From contig JAMXBB010000002.1 of NCBI GenBank assembly GCA_024138015.1, forward strand, positions 53,225,486-53,289,485: a stretch of DNA of 64,000 nucleotides, given 5' to 3'. Positions 22,329-34,699 of this stretch are shown here, piece by piece (the first letter of the stretch is position 1; each line of letters opens with the position of its first letter). The position numbers and the translations under genes are program-made. This DNA comes from Lumnitzera littorea. Its lineage: Eukaryota; Streptophyta; Magnoliopsida; Myrtales; Combretaceae. The notes beneath the pieces are model-generated. The model ran no database searches. It was given only the letters and a program-made list of their open reading frames with translations, and was not told the origin of the DNA.

Positions 22329-23990
22329 AATTTCCCTACATATAAGATTTTACTTGTCCTCAAGCAAAAAAAGAAAAAAAACAAAGGACAAGATGAAAAA
22401 CTTTAATTTTAGAAAAGTTCACCCTTAATATTTTACTTGCTTGGCAAAAATTCTTTCCAAAATCGCCCTTATTCTTTAACTTATTAATGAACTCAAGACA
22501 CTTATACAGTGCAAAATTGAAACTTACTAAAATTTAGTGATAATCTAGAGAATTCAAAGTTAATCACAACATTTAAACAAAAACGAACTTAGAGATCATA
22601 ACAGACATGAACTAATCAAGAAAAAGTCATAAGGTTTCATTTGCTCTGACTCAAGAGGAGCGAAATGTTTCTTTAAGTTTTGTTAACTCAAAAAACTAAA
22701 TCGAGTGCATGTTACATCAATTCACCCTTTGATTGTCTCTCTACTTCTTTCAATTTTCATTAGGAGGGTTATTAATTCACTTAATTTCCTTAATCTTGAT
22801 TAGCATTAGGAAAGTACCTTACTCTTCTAAGGGACTGAGACCAATCCTTACTGGCCTAACTCTTTTTAATTTAGTGGTAGATAGTGGGAAAGCACCTTAC
22901 TCTTCTGATGAACCAAGACCGATCCTTAACAACCTTGATCATTGTTTTTTTTTTTTTTTTCAATTGGTAGCAGAAAAGAATCTCGCTCTTCTAAGCGACC
23001 AAAATAGATCCATGCCAATTCATTCAATCAACTCAATTTGATTATTCAATTTTAAGTTACTCTTCCAACAACTTTGATTTTTTAAGAGACTTTCAAATTA
23101 ATAATCCCCTTTATTCATCCAATCCAAAAATTTTGAAAAAGAAGGATAAATAGCTATCCTCTAGAATCAAACCCAGAAATCAAAATGACTATACCTTAAC
23201 CCGTTCATATCTATCCTAATCCCCAAACTAAGTCTAAAGGGAAAGATAGCTTTGAACACTAAAGATTTAATAACTCAATTTCAGTAAAGTGTCTTAAATT
23301 CATAAAGGATGTAAGTAGACTTAAAAAAAAATTAACACTTGTTTATTTACATAGGGGTCATAAATTTCTTAAATTTGAAAAATTTTAACAAATTTTATCA
23401 AAAACTTAAGTGGGGATGCAAATGACATATAATAGCATATAAAATCTATCTCCCCCTGACACTTAATTTATACATTGTCCTTAATGTACTTGATCATAAA
23501 AATTAAGCATCTAAGTAGGAGATAAAACAAATAAAAATGACAATGATTAAAAGAAAAGAAGGGAAACTAAGACTTCCCTAGATTTATTGTTAGATTCCAT
23601 TCAAACTCTTAAGGCAAAAACAAATTCCATCTGACTACTAAGCAATTGGTTTTCTTTTTCCATCAACATAAACTAACTAAAGAAAGGAAAGAAATCAAAA
23701 GTTAACTAGAACAAAATAACAAAAATAAAGCTATTTGCTAATTTGAAAGTTCAAAAGTTAGTATCTTGCAGCCATTCAAAACATGGAAAAGTAGTTAGAG
23801 CAACAAATAAAAAGTTAGTTAAGCAATAAAGTTATCCAAATAAAAATAAACATAACCAAGTCTTCATAAAAAGAAAGAAAACAAATAAGAGATCACTCCT
23901 CAACCTCGTTGTTGTCGTCATCCTCATCTTCTTCAATCTCTTCCTTAATAGATTCCTCTATAGAATCTAGCTTTAGCATGGGTGGCTATG
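22329..23990 (-). mobile_element. Ath-2 3' UTR with three ~70-80-bp repeats
   Basis: Non-coding. Three copies of a phrase like GGAAAGCACCTTACTCTTCT followed by GACCGATCCTTA occur at about 22808, 22888 and 22975. The same triple array occurs in Ath-1 at 29862-30060. The polypurine tract near the LTR is weak (TAGGGAAATT). A plus-strand open frame 22733-23041 only reflects the repeats. Confidence 0.65.
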
Positions 23991-23999
23991 GTGGTGGTT

Positions 24000-25060
24000 G
24001 AATTTGAAGGTAAGTCATGATTGTTGCTTACTAGACTAGAGCTCTATCTACTTTATGCTATAAGATCCCCTACCTCTTGAATAGCCTCTTAATGAATCTC
24101 TTGATAGTACTTATCAATGAAGAGGACTTAGTTGGTGGTCTAAAGGATGATGAAGTGGTAACTTCTCCTGCTGGCTCAAGCAATATATCTAGTAGTGGTG
24201 GTAGGTGCATAAATTTGATAGAGGCATATGTAAGGGAACGAGGTCCTTCATCCTTCTCATGTTAGCCACATTGTGTAGACCAAGGTAATTACTCAACAGG
24301 CGAATAATGAAAGGTCCTACAAAAATAAAGTTAGACAACCTCTTAATGGCTTAGGTTATCATGAACCAAGCCATTATGAATCCTAAATTGAGAGGGTGAT
24401 GGTTAGCAAAACTATGCGGATACATAATATCCCTCTCATTGACTACCCCTTGACTATAGCCTCTCCTTGTACAATTCTTAGCTAACACATAATGTATTAG
24501 CCTAGGAGTAGGGCCGCGCAAATGTGATGCTTTAGATTGACCAGGATTGTACACCCCTCCTTCACTAGTCCATCTTTTCTATACAGCTCTGTTAAATACA
24601 CCCTTAAGTAACTTATGTGGTAAATCCCTATACTCCTAGGTATTAATATGATCAGTAGTATAAATTCCTAGATGAACTATAAACTCATCAGTAAGCATCC
24701 TAACCTTCTTATTACAACATCTAAAATAACTATATTCTACCTACCTTAACCAAGATTATCAATAACTAACTTGAATATGCTTGGGAACTCAAGGGTAAGA
24801 TCCCTATACACTAGATCATTAATAATTAACAGTCTATCTTATCTACCAAAACCAATCAGTTGGCAAACTTTAGCATCATAACCATCTTATGCCAAGAAGT
24901 GCCAATTGATATAGATGAATTTTCCAATTTTCTTCTTAGAAAGTTTTTCAAACCTTTCCCTTTGCTAGTTATGCTCGAAAGTGAGATGAAGAGATTGTTG
25001 AACAACACCCAAGTTCTTACAGGGAGCATGCTTAACCTTAGGTATTTTCTGAAATCCAAA
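24000..25060 (-). pseudogene. Ath-2 plant-specific ORF (PF20167-like), decayed
   Basis: Minus-strand pieces 25059-24856 and 24554-24351 read as parts of the 'putative plant transposon protein' domain found downstream of pol in Athila elements. The second holds PRLIHYVLAKN, then VVNERDIMYPHS, matching the family's LRHxLxxxLxPRG...VTExD pattern. Function is unknown; it occupies the place of the env-like gene. Several stops and a deleted start. A homologous copy is at 30913-32306. Confidence 0.55.
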
Positions 25061-26560
25061 AAAAAAAAAAAAAGTTTAAATGTGGTAATATCAATAATCT
25101 ATGTAAAAATAATTCACCAATAGCACCTAGGCGATCACTTCTATCACTTACTGGTTATTATACAATGCAATTTGGATAGTGACTAAATTAATAAGCTTGC
25201 AAAATACAATGCCTAAATCGTAGATTAGCATCTCAATATGGTAATTCCTTAACGAATCCTATAAAATTCAATTATGCCTAATCCCTTGAAAATTAACATT
25301 GAATTTGCAATTTTCAAACATCGAGGTTCAATAGGTGAATTATTCAACCATAAGTAATTGAAATATTAGGTTTTTACATCTCTTTTATAAACAACACTAG
25401 AGGTGAATAATTTCATGAATTAATATTCAACTTATAGAGTATCATCTAAAACCACATGAACAATAATATTCAATCACCACTTATTTAGCTAGAAACTTAG
25501 TTTAGTGCTAAATTTATGCATAAATTGATTTCTCAATGTATACTAACAACAAGCACTTTAAGTTTCCTTTTCAACATGGATGAAAATCACCAACAATTCA
25601 AATATTGCTATTTTCTTTCACTTTCTCTCTCTTTCTATGTCTCTTCTTCATGTTTCCACCACTTTTCTTTACATGAATCTTTATGAAACACAAATCTTTT
25701 ACAATGATTCTAGCATATAATCAACAAATGACACACTATATTGTATTATATATACTAAATCACTACTAAAATGCAAGATTTCAACACATGCACATCATAA
25801 GTTTTATCTCAAAAACCTAAATAAAACTTAAATTCTTATTAAATCTAACAATGAATCAAAGAAAATAATGGGACATTGTTGATGTATGTACTTTGTGATT
25901 GACATTTTCATGCTTAGATTTGAGAGGAAGCAGCAAATGGGTGTGATGATCATAGAGAGAAGACAAAGAAAAAGTGTGTGAGAGTGAAATAAAGTAAAAG
26001 AAGAAAGAGAAGGATAAAAAATACCCATGGTTTTTAAACCCAAAAGCAACCACGTTCAAGGAACACGGCTTTCGTAAGTGGCCATGTTCCTTCCCTTATG
26101 TAGAAGAGAACATCACATACACAACCAAGGACTACGATTGTGGTCATAGCCATGTTCATCTCATCATAAATTTTTCCTCGACCTGTTTCTAAGGAATTGT
26201 TTTACGAGAGGACCACGATCCAAGTCCATGGTCATAGACTATGGCCGTTATCTCCTCTAAGCATAAAAAGTCATGCTAAACTCCTATCTTTCATCTTGGT
26301 TCTTGCAATGACTAAAGATACTAAATTAGTATCAATTCACGTATAGAAATTCAACAAAAAATCAGCTGAATGTAGATGACAAAATTTATTAACTAAATTG
26401 CCTAACTACTTAAACTATAACAATTTTTATTAAAGTAAGATAGCAACTAACTTAGAAACTTGAACTAACTTATTCGAAACAAAACAACTAAAATGTAGAA
26501 AATAAAATAAAAATTGTAAAACTTAGGCTACTTCTCAAGAAGCACTTTTGTTTTTCGTCA
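25061..26560 (-). mobile_element. Ath-2 spacer between pol position and the downstream ORF
   Basis: In minus sense it opens with a phrase like AGTGCTTCTTGAGAAGTAGC (26560-26530), the counterpart of the GCTTCTTGGGAGGCAACCC phrase that follows pol in Athila elements. GAACATGG/GAACACGGC-type repeats follow near 26060-26160. Open frames of 67 and 73 codons at 26059-25828 have no recognisable domain. A poly-A run lies at 25060-25075. Confidence 0.5.
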
Positions 26561-26579
26561 TTAGCTCAACATTTGTCAC

Positions 26580-27924
26580 TTATTCTTTAGAGTGCTTCCA
26601 AACCTGCTAGTTTGGGATTCGATTCAATGTTTCTAGGCAAGCTTCCTTGTGTCTTCTTGGTGATTGAGTTATTGCCAATTGGCCAAGTTGATTCTCTAAG
26701 TTCCTCAATGACGCCTCAATGTTCTTGATTACGGCTTCATTAGCTTAAAAACGCATATTTGAGCTTTGAATGGACCGATTTAGCATCTCCTCCAGGTTTT
26801 GAGAGCTGCTTTGGTTGTTGATTTCGATTTTGCTACTACTACTGCTACTAGCCTCCCTAAGAGAAATCGAGATGATTTCTCCAACCTAGATTATACGTAT
26901 TACTAAAAGGATTGTTAGCAGACCAATTAGCAATAAAATTGACATCCTTGGTTTCTAACAAAACTTCATCTTGAATTAATTAAGAGGTTTCATTAAGCTA
27001 CCAATTTTCTTTCTTAGATTTCCAACTTAAGCAATTAAAGTTGCTACCAAATCAATTTCATATTTTCCAAACGTCTTTTATTTGGCTCTTACATTATCCC
27101 ACTACAAATTGTTTATTACCATACCTTCGATCAACTTCTGGGCTTCTTCTAGTGTATTAGCACTTAAAGTGCCTCTAGCTACAACATTAGTGGTCTATCG
27201 AGTGGCATAATTGCGTCCATTATAGAAATTCTGCATTTGCATCTAGCGAGGTAATCCGTAATGAGAACACCATCTCAATAAGTCCTTAAATCTCTCACAT
27301 GTGTCATATAAGGTTTCATCATCAAATTGGACAAAAACAAAAATATTATTTCTAATTTTCATCACTCTTGTAAGTGAAAAATATATTCCTAAAAATTTTT
27401 CTACCAATGACTCCCAAGTAGTGATGGATCCTCAAAATAATGAATTAAGCCAAATTTTAGTCTTACCTTGCAGAGAGAATGGGAATAACCATAATCTTAC
27501 TACAAAATTTGAGAGATTGTTAATTTTGAATGTGTTGTAGATTTCCAAGAAATTTGAGATGTGGTTGTTGGGGTCCTTGTCAGCTAATCCATTAAATTGC
27601 ACGAGTTGTTAAACCACTTGGATGACATTGGGTTGAATTTGGAAGTTAGTTTGGATTGCGGATTTGGCAATACTAGATTCAACTCCAATCACTGTTGGCT
27701 TCACAAACTCCATGAGTGTCTTGTTGGCTTCATTAATGTTGTTTCCATTGTTTCCAACATTCAAGGCCATGTCTTCTTACTCGCCTTTTGAATTCTATCT
27801 CCTCTTTCAATTCGAGTTGCAAACCTTAATCTACAGTGTTGTGATTTGTTTTGCAAAGTTGTCACATTGTCCTTTCAATTTCTAGGTCAAAGTCAACTAA
27901 CTATTTAATCCTCCTTCTTGCCAT
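26580..27924 (-). pseudogene. Ath-2 gag (decayed)
   Basis: Minus-strand ATG at 27924-27922 opens MARRRI, the usual Athila gag start. The Retrotrans_gag core lies at about 27300-27080 (ERFKDLLRWCSHYGLP, NFYNG, GTLSANTLEEAQKLIE). Downstream come NNPFSNTYNLGWRNH (about 26930-26885) and IEASLRNLENQLGQLAI (about 26740-26690), both hallmark Athila gag phrases. Stops are TGA/TAG/TAA replacing Trp, Arg or Gln. It ends where protease should follow and instead joins post-pol spacer. Confidence 0.85.
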
Positions 27925-28070
27925 AAGCTACAATAGAATTAAAAGTTAGCAATATAATAAAAAGATATATAATATCATAATAAGGAAAAAGATATATTAC
28001 AAAAGTGTTAAAATAATTGAATAAATCCAAGGCTATGCTAGTTCCCTAAATTAGACTACTCTATTTTTGG

Positions 28071-28090
28071 CTCCTCACTAACAGTGCCAA
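28071..28090 (-). other. Ath-2 primer-binding site
   Basis: Minus strand TTGGCACTGTTAGTGAGGAG, four bases from the LTR. It matches the Athila tRNA-Asp site TGGCGCCGTTGCCGGGGA at 13 of 18 positions, the differences being transitions. A ~145-bp leader follows before gag. Confidence 0.75.
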
Positions 28091-28094
28091 AACT

Positions 28095-29581
28095 TGATTT
28101 ATGTATACTGCATTATAGGTAGGTACACCCAATCAAGTTATAGTATAGAATTAAGACAGATTTTTTTTAGTCCAAATATCGATCCCACGAGGAGCTAAGT
28201 ATGTGAGTATATCTAATTATTCCTAACAAGTGTACCCTTTTTATTTATTCAACTACCTAATTTCTTTTAATGGAAAATTTTATTGAATAACTTAGATTTA
28301 ATTAAATAAACTAAATATAGAAAATAGTATTGCAAAGAATTCAAACATCAAACTAACAAAATAAAGAAAGTAAAATAACCAACTACTAAAATAATTAAAT
28401 AACTAAATAGCTAAATAGCATAAAAATAATAATTAACAATGAAACAAATGAAAGTAGAATGATAACACATATAGAAACATAAAATAAAATAAAATAAAAG
28501 CAATAAAGATAAAGAAATACTAATGTAACAAAGAAAACATGAATTAATCAATTATAAACTAATACTTTACTTAGTAAATCTTAAATTTGTTGTTTACTGT
28601 CTAGCTCTAGCGAATTATTCAATCTCAATTGTCTTATTAGACCGTAGAGATTCCTAACCCAATTCCAATGGAAATCGGATTTTAAATTAGTTGGACTCGT
28701 GTCTTTAGATAATTCCTAATCCTAAGATCCTCTCTACCCGCAACAATACTGAATAAAGCATTTCAAGATCACATGAAGTACATGGAACTCATTATTAGGT
28801 CACCATAATTCGAAAAGACTAAATACTTAATCTCTTAGCATATCTAATCTCTTCTAATTACACTTGTTTGTTTATTTTAGGCCTTATGACTCTATAGCAA
28901 ACTCAAACGTTAAATTAATACCCTAAGTAATATTAATCTAACACAATAAGAATGGTGTAATCAAATCGTAACAAGCAAAATCATCAATTGAATTTCATAA
29001 ATAAATTCACCCCTTTGAGCATAAGGTTCAACAATGATTTACTAAGTTTAATTAAATAAAGATGTGAAAACTAAGAAAATAAAAGACATGATGGAAGAGC
29101 TATATTCTAATCCTAACAATTGCTAAAGGGCCTCTCTCTCTCTTTGTAACCCTAGGCATAAGAGTGTATTTATGGGCAATACTCCTAAGATTACAAAGAA
29201 AACCTAACAAATAAAGACTTTTGGAATCAAAATATCTTCACAACCATGGTAATAGGCCATGGTCATGCTTTTCACGTGAAATATTGAAAATTCAAATTGA
29301 ATTCTTCTACAAGAGGACCATAGGTAAAGACTACAAGCATAGTAAGTGACCATAATCATTGTTGGACTTTGTTCTTCTTTAAATTTTCTCTACTTTGCTT
29401 CATTAGCCAAGATTTTTCTTTAAAATTGTTTGGGAATCCTTGAAATCTTCATGAGATGCTTCTGTAGTCCCTAAAAGTGATAAATAAATAAATTAAGGTT
29501 GAAATAACATCAAATTGATAGAAATAAATTGAAATCAATCCAAAATTATTATATAAAATATATGCTATTTTTGCATTACCA
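28095..29581 (-). mobile_element. Ath-2 5' LTR
   Basis: 1487 bp, partner of 20836-22328. Starts TGGTAATGCAAAAATAG at 29581 and ends ATAAATCA at 28095. Right flank CTAAT (29582-29586) pairs with CAAAT on the other side. Identity to the partner roughly 85-90% by eye. Confidence 0.9.
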
Positions 29582-30912
29582 CTAATCTGTGTAAGTCAGT
29601 TTATTTATGCAGTTTAACTAGGGATTCATCCTTTTACTAAACCATTTTATTTGACTAGGCAAAGACCATATATAACCCTTATACTTAGCTAGTAATAATG
29701 TGCATACAAGTCTCTCCTTAACCTTATTAAGTGCTATAATCAGGAGCATATAATTAGGAGCAAAAGCAACTTGTATCTACTTATATCTCAATTATTCCTT
29801 TAGTATATATCATTATTAGAGGACTTTTTCCAATTAAAATTAATTAGACATGATTAAGTTGGCATTGGGAAAAAACCTTGCTCTTTTAACAGACCAAGGT
29901 TGATCCATACCTTTTTAATTCTTATGTTAGTAGTAGGAAAGAATCTCACTCTTCTAACTGATCAAGGCCGATCCTTACTAACTCAATCAATTTTCTTACA
30001 TTAGCAATGAGAAGGAACCTTGCTCTTCTAATAGACCAAGATCAATCCATGCCATTTCATATTTTCATTAAATTAATTATTTTCACAACCTCCACTTATT
30101 TTAATTTTTTTCAAGGGAACTACAAGAGATATGTTTCATCTACTTATTTACTCATATTATAAAGCTCTAAAAATCACAAAGGGACAAGCATATATTCAAA
30201 TGAGCTTCAAAGTAGCATATGACCAATACATAGTCAACAACATTAATATATTTATGCCTTATAGTCTCAAGCTAAAAAGCATGTAACTTTTCCCCACATA
30301 GATTCCACTTTTTTATTCTAACAATAGGTAAATTATGCAATAGTAATCAAGAATGTTTTATGTAAGCATTATTCATGCATTGCTTAGCCATAAGAAATTG
30401 GAGTGTAGACAATTTTTTTTTTTTTTTAAGGGTTGAGGTGGGGGGGGCACGGGGGAGTAGGGGGTTAGGGGTGTTGTCTAATAAAACACAATTGGTTTCC
30501 TATGGTAATGAGTGTTACACTGTAATGCCATGCCCCATCTCTATATTTAATTTAGTACATTGTCCTTAATATATCCAAAATATGGCATAACAAGGGTATT
30601 CAATAAAATAATAATAAATATGAGAAAAAAACAGGACCACCGTAGAATAAGTGTGAACGACGAATTGAATGTCCATATGAGTTGCCTTTGGACGATGTCA
30701 TTATTTGATTATTAAGAAATCTGAAAGTGATTAATAAAAACAAGACAAGTGTGTAAAGAAAAAGAAAATTGATTATTTTATTATTGATGGAAAATTTAAT
30801 ACATGAAACAAAAATTGCAATTTAAATGTAAGAGGAATAAAACTAAAACAATGAAAACAAAATAAAATAAAGACAATAGTTAACTTAAACAAAAGAACAA
30901 TTGACATAAAAA
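29582..30912 (-). mobile_element. Ath-1 3' UTR, continuing after Ath-2
   Basis: Homologous in layout to 22329-23990: three copies of the CTTGCTCTTCTAA...GACCAAGATCAATCC phrase at about 29862, 29932 and 30010. No gene. It contains a striking G-rich block at 30430-30471, preceded by a T-run (30412-30427). Confidence 0.65.
30430..30471 (+). other. G-quadruplex-capable block
   Basis: Five G runs (3, 8, 5, 5 and 4 long) separated by loops of 3-7 bases at 30430, 30440, 30451, 30460 and 30468. It satisfies the usual four-run G4 pattern. The element's own sense strand is the C-rich one. Confidence 0.75.
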
Positions 30913-32306
30913 TTAAAAGAAATGTAATTCATCTTCTACAATGTTATTCTCTTTCACATCTATCCCGTCTTCAACATCTAAATCTACATAAATGGTTTTT
31001 GTCTTTCTAAACTCCATCTTATCCTCCTCATCATCTTGTAGGTCCATTCTCTTAGCCACATCAATCAAATTTGCTCCAATGGGTAGCGGGATTTCAATTT
31101 TGAATTGGTTAGCTACGGTGCTACAAAAATCCATCAATTGGGTTTGTCTTCAAAACATCCATTTTAAGGATTGCTCAAATAATTCTTAGGATTTCACCAA
31201 TTTCTAAACCTCAGACTTTGGCTTCTTCACTTGGTAGGCCAAATTCTCTTGAGAACTGTAAGCATCATGGTATTTTCTTTTAGGTGTTTCCTTATCAATA
31301 TCATCTTTTAAGAGACCTATCTACCGAAAGGTTAGGAATGACACTAATGCAACATCCCTTACCATGGTCAACTGGGGAATGTTGATAAAAAGCTTCAATT
31401 TCTTAACCAAAAGAATGACATAAGGGCTACATCCTATTTGCTAAACCCTTAGTCAATAGCTTAGTGATGCATATAGAATGCAAATGCCACTATGAATTTA
31501 ATTGAGTATCCCTCCACAAGACTATAGAGATAAAAGACTTCATGCATTGCTAATACCCTGGTGCTTTTGCCTTGCCTGCTAATTGTATAAGTGAGCAACC
31601 AATGGAGGATCTAGTGTATAGGATTTTTTCAGAGGGATCCTCTTACGAATTTAGGGCTATAGGTCTTTTCTATGGTTAGTTTTTACCAATAGTTTGTGAG
31701 GGCGATTCTACATAAGAGTTCGTAAGGTATTGTATAAAAGTCAGGAGATTAGATGAACTCTTTCTTGTAGAGTCTCATAAACAACCTGAATCAAGCTATA
31801 GAGAGTGTGAATTCAGTGTTTCTCAAACAAAAGGATAATAGGTTCCAAGCTTCGCAAGTTAGTTAGTCATGTTCCACTAAAAAGGTGGTAAGAAACTCCA
31901 AAGTTAGTTCCTTGTAAACCAATTCTTAGCACCCAAAAGTATTTCCAACATCTTTTCTCAACTATGACTCTGATTTCAAGTTCCATATTAGCTTGTTTGA
32001 TAGTTTCCCAATCTAAAAAGCTTGATATTGAAAAGGTTTTCTTACTTAAGTTCTCAAATCTTGCTTTGTGTTCGGGTATTTCAAATTTAAGCATATGATT
32101 GGGGGGTATGGTGGTAAGGTGGCTAGCGGATCTTCTTCCAGTATAGATTGAGAAGAGGCTCTCTTTAGGTTATGATGAGTGGTTTTAAGAGCCAGGATCC
32201 CCAACAAAGTTTCTCCACACTTAGTGTTATAACTAGTGTAATGAAAGTGTATTATGAAGGATGGTAATTTATACACTAATGAAAGCATATATAAAAAAAA
32301 AAACAT
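30913..32306 (-). pseudogene. Ath-1 plant-specific ORF (PF20167-like), decayed
   Basis: Minus-strand frame from about 32200 to 30913. It begins HKARFENL, then SYHLFSGT at the place of the family's 'REFYAN' motif. About 31600-31480 it carries a block (LLTYTISRQGKSTRVLAMHE, then FYLYSLVEGYSI) matching LxxxLxPRGxxxxVTxxDxFLLxxLxxGxxI. The C-terminus is acidic (DDEEDK at about 31040). About a dozen stops. Same domain as Ath-2 24000-25060; role unknown. Confidence 0.6.
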
Positions 32307-32541
32307 ATATGTATGTTGTTGTTTAAGAAACCTAATCTCAATAAATGAAGTAATTTATAATGACTATAATAGGTAACAATCAAAATTAACAAGATTACTT
32401 TTAATCTTACAAATAGCTTAAAGAAGTAAGATATTAAAATGAGAAAGTTATTTTACAAAAGATGCAAGTCAAATTAGGAAAATTTTGAGTAATATAATAG
32501 AGGAATTTTTTAGTAGAATTGCTCATTGATGGGAAAACTAG
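32307..32541. other. AT-rich flank between Ath-1 and Gy-2
   Basis: No feature recognised. Either Ath-1 spacer upstream of its ORF or other flank. The Gy-2 edge at 32542 cuts it. Confidence 0.4.
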
Positions 32542-33445
32542 TGTGCCTAGAAGCTTAGTTATCACTAGGACTTACCGAGGCAGAATTGAACTAAAATGGG
32601 TCTTTCAAGATATCAAAGAAAATTAGAGGGAAACGGTCCACAATTGAACAAGAGTAGCTAACGTGAAGCTACTCGAAGGATGTGACTCAACAACAAACAC
32701 AATATGACTGGACACCTTACTTGATATGACATATAAGTTGATGTCAAGGTCTACCTGCCACTAATCCTGAGCTACTCTACAAGATTAGATAAGAGTGTAG
32801 GGGATATGGACTTAGAGAGGATTGTCTCACAAGAACAGAGTATTCAGTATTAAAATGTAAGTTATCTCCTGCTTACAAGAGAAAATGACTGTTTATAGTA
32901 AGTCCTTAGGGTACTATTACAAATAAAGAAAATATAAGAAAATATTTACAAAAAGGGGATTCCTAGTACATACGAAAAGGGTAAAAAGGACAACAAACCA
33001 AAAAATGAAAAAGTAATTAAATGTCAGACGAGGTGGACAGCTGGTAGTGCGACATTGGTCCCGTACGAATATTCTTTGAGTACAGCAGGCAGGAAGGGTA
33101 AAAATGTTGTGGCACTAAAGGGACTAGGATGAGAGAGATGGTGGTATGCTAAGAGAAAACTACTCAGTCGTTTAAGTGAGTCTCTTGTCACCTGATAAGA
33201 GATTCTCGGTAACAATTGATCGGAGTACTCAGCACAAGGTTTCGGCAAAGGAATGGTTGGCATCATCACTACCGAGCGTACAGATCAACGTATGATAATG
33301 TGGGGAGCTCAAGGAGTTCAACCACCTTTCTTCGATGTACAATTTCTCGTCATCAGCAGGTTGCCAAGAGAGAATTCTTCAGGAGAAGGATCAAAGGCCT
33401 CAGAGGCACACGTGAGTAATGGGACCACTGGCTAATAGTACATCA
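32542..33445 (-). mobile_element. Gy-2 3' LTR encoding the pol tail
   Basis: 904 bp, minus-sense start TGATGTACTATTAGCC, end GGCACA. Its first ~110 bases continue the pol frame: SGPITHVCL, then RILSWQPADDEKLY, with three TGA stops that were CGA. A plus-strand open frame at 33216-33435 is an overlap artefact. TATA-like TTTATAG region near 32888. Confidence 0.88.
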
Positions 33446-34560
33446 ATGTCTTGGGTTTGTTGAAGATTTGCCCTCAAATCTTAGCCTTCATCATCATCGA
33501 GCACATATGGAGTTAAGTCGGCGACGTTAAATGTGGCAGATACGCCGAAACCTTCAAGTAACTCAATCTCGTAGGCATTATCATTAAGGCGCCTTAGGAT
33601 CCTATAGGGTTCATCTACTCTAAGTGACAGTTTGTTCATCCTCTTGTTAGGAAAGTGTTCTTTGCTAAGATAGATCTAAACAAGGTCCTCAAGAGCATAA
33701 ATGATTTGTTTCCTTCCGCGGCTTCCCATTTCCTTCCGTCAAGCCACAATTTTGGTCAATTACTCAACAATTCTTTGGTGTAACTTATGAAATTCCTCGA
33801 TACGCTACAGGCCAGATTGACTCTCCCTTTGTGTAGACAGATTGTTAACTAAGTCCAAGGGTAGGTTCAGGTTTGTTCCATAAACAACCTCAAATGGTGA
33901 TGTTTCAGTAGAGCTGTAAGTTGAGCAATTGTAGGCAAATTCAATTATGGGTAAGTATAAATCCTAGTTACGAGAGTTTTTTCCAACAGTAGTGCGTAGG
34001 AGACTACCGACGGTTCTGTTAACAACTTCAGTTTAGCTGTCTGTTTGAGGGTAACAAGAGGTACTAAATAGGAGCTTAATGCCGAGTTTCCTCCATAGGG
34101 TTTTCCAAAAGGATCCTGTGAATTTCAAGTCACAGTCAGACATAATACTTCTCGACACCCCCATATAGTCGTATAATTTCCTGTAAAAAGAGGTTAGCGA
34201 TGAATAAAGCATCATTAGTCCTATAGCAAAAGAGGTTAGTGATGAATAAAGCATCATTAGTCCTACAGCAAGGAATGAAGTGTCCCATCTTGCTAAACCG
34301 ATCAACCACCACCATGATCGAATCATATCTTCTCAACGTGTGGGGAAGGCTAAGCATGATATCCATGGCCGCTCGGGAATTGGCAGGGAAGTATATTCTC
34401 CATAGGGCTCTCTCCTCCCTTTAGCATACTTACACACCTTCCACCCCTCAAGTATTCGGTGCACATCCCTCCTCATCCCAAGCCAGTAAAAATGCTCCTT
34501 CAATATCTCAATCATTCTCTTTTCCCCAAAATGGCCAGCCAGAGCCCAAGCATGAGCTTC
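33446..34560 (-). pseudogene. Gy-2 integrase (decayed, with internal duplication)
   Basis: Minus strand. The zinc-finger end CKYAKG and HFYWLGMRRDVHRI lie at 34515-34420; the core has VVVDRFSKMGHFIP (about 34310), MSDCDLKF (about 34140) and STSCYPQTDS-TEVVN (about 34060-34020), so Asp, Asp and Glu positions are present. A 42-bp tandem duplication at 34189-34272 repeats TNDALFI between the two aspartates, adding 14 residues. The C-terminus runs to a hairpin at 33463-33482 and into the LTR. Confidence 0.8.
34189..34272. repeat. 42-bp tandem duplication inside integrase
   Basis: Two copies starting AGAGGTTAGYGATGAATAAA at 34189 and 34231, differing at two or three bases. In frame (14 codons). 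Confidence 0.85.
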
Positions 34561-34699
34561 TCAAACTGATAGCTCCCTTACAGAACCACTTGGCACGTAC
34601 ATCTACTTTCCCTTCATCAAGAACCTCTCACTCAAGTAAAATCCATCCATAGCCCCTCTATCACTGTACTTGGCTACTAAAGGCCCAAAATGTGGGTCA

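Larger units (their letters stand above)
20836..29581 (-). mobile_element. Ath-2: Athila-type element lacking pol, inserted in Ath-1
   Basis: LTRs 20836-22328 and 28095-29581 both start TGRTAATGCAAAAATAG on the minus strand and are clearly homologous. Flanks CAAAT and CTAAT are the probable 5-bp duplication. Internal order in element sense: primer site, gag, short remnant, spacer, plant-specific ORF, 3' UTR with repeats. No protease, RT, RNase H or integrase is present in the 5.7-kb interior, against full-length Athila elements of about 10-12 kb. It would have needed enzymes from a relative. Confidence 0.85.

Noticed and set aside
33216..33435. Two plus-strand open frames in the Gy-2 LTR
   Set aside because: They lie antisense to the LTR pol tail and are not conserved in the partner LTR at 38169-39069.
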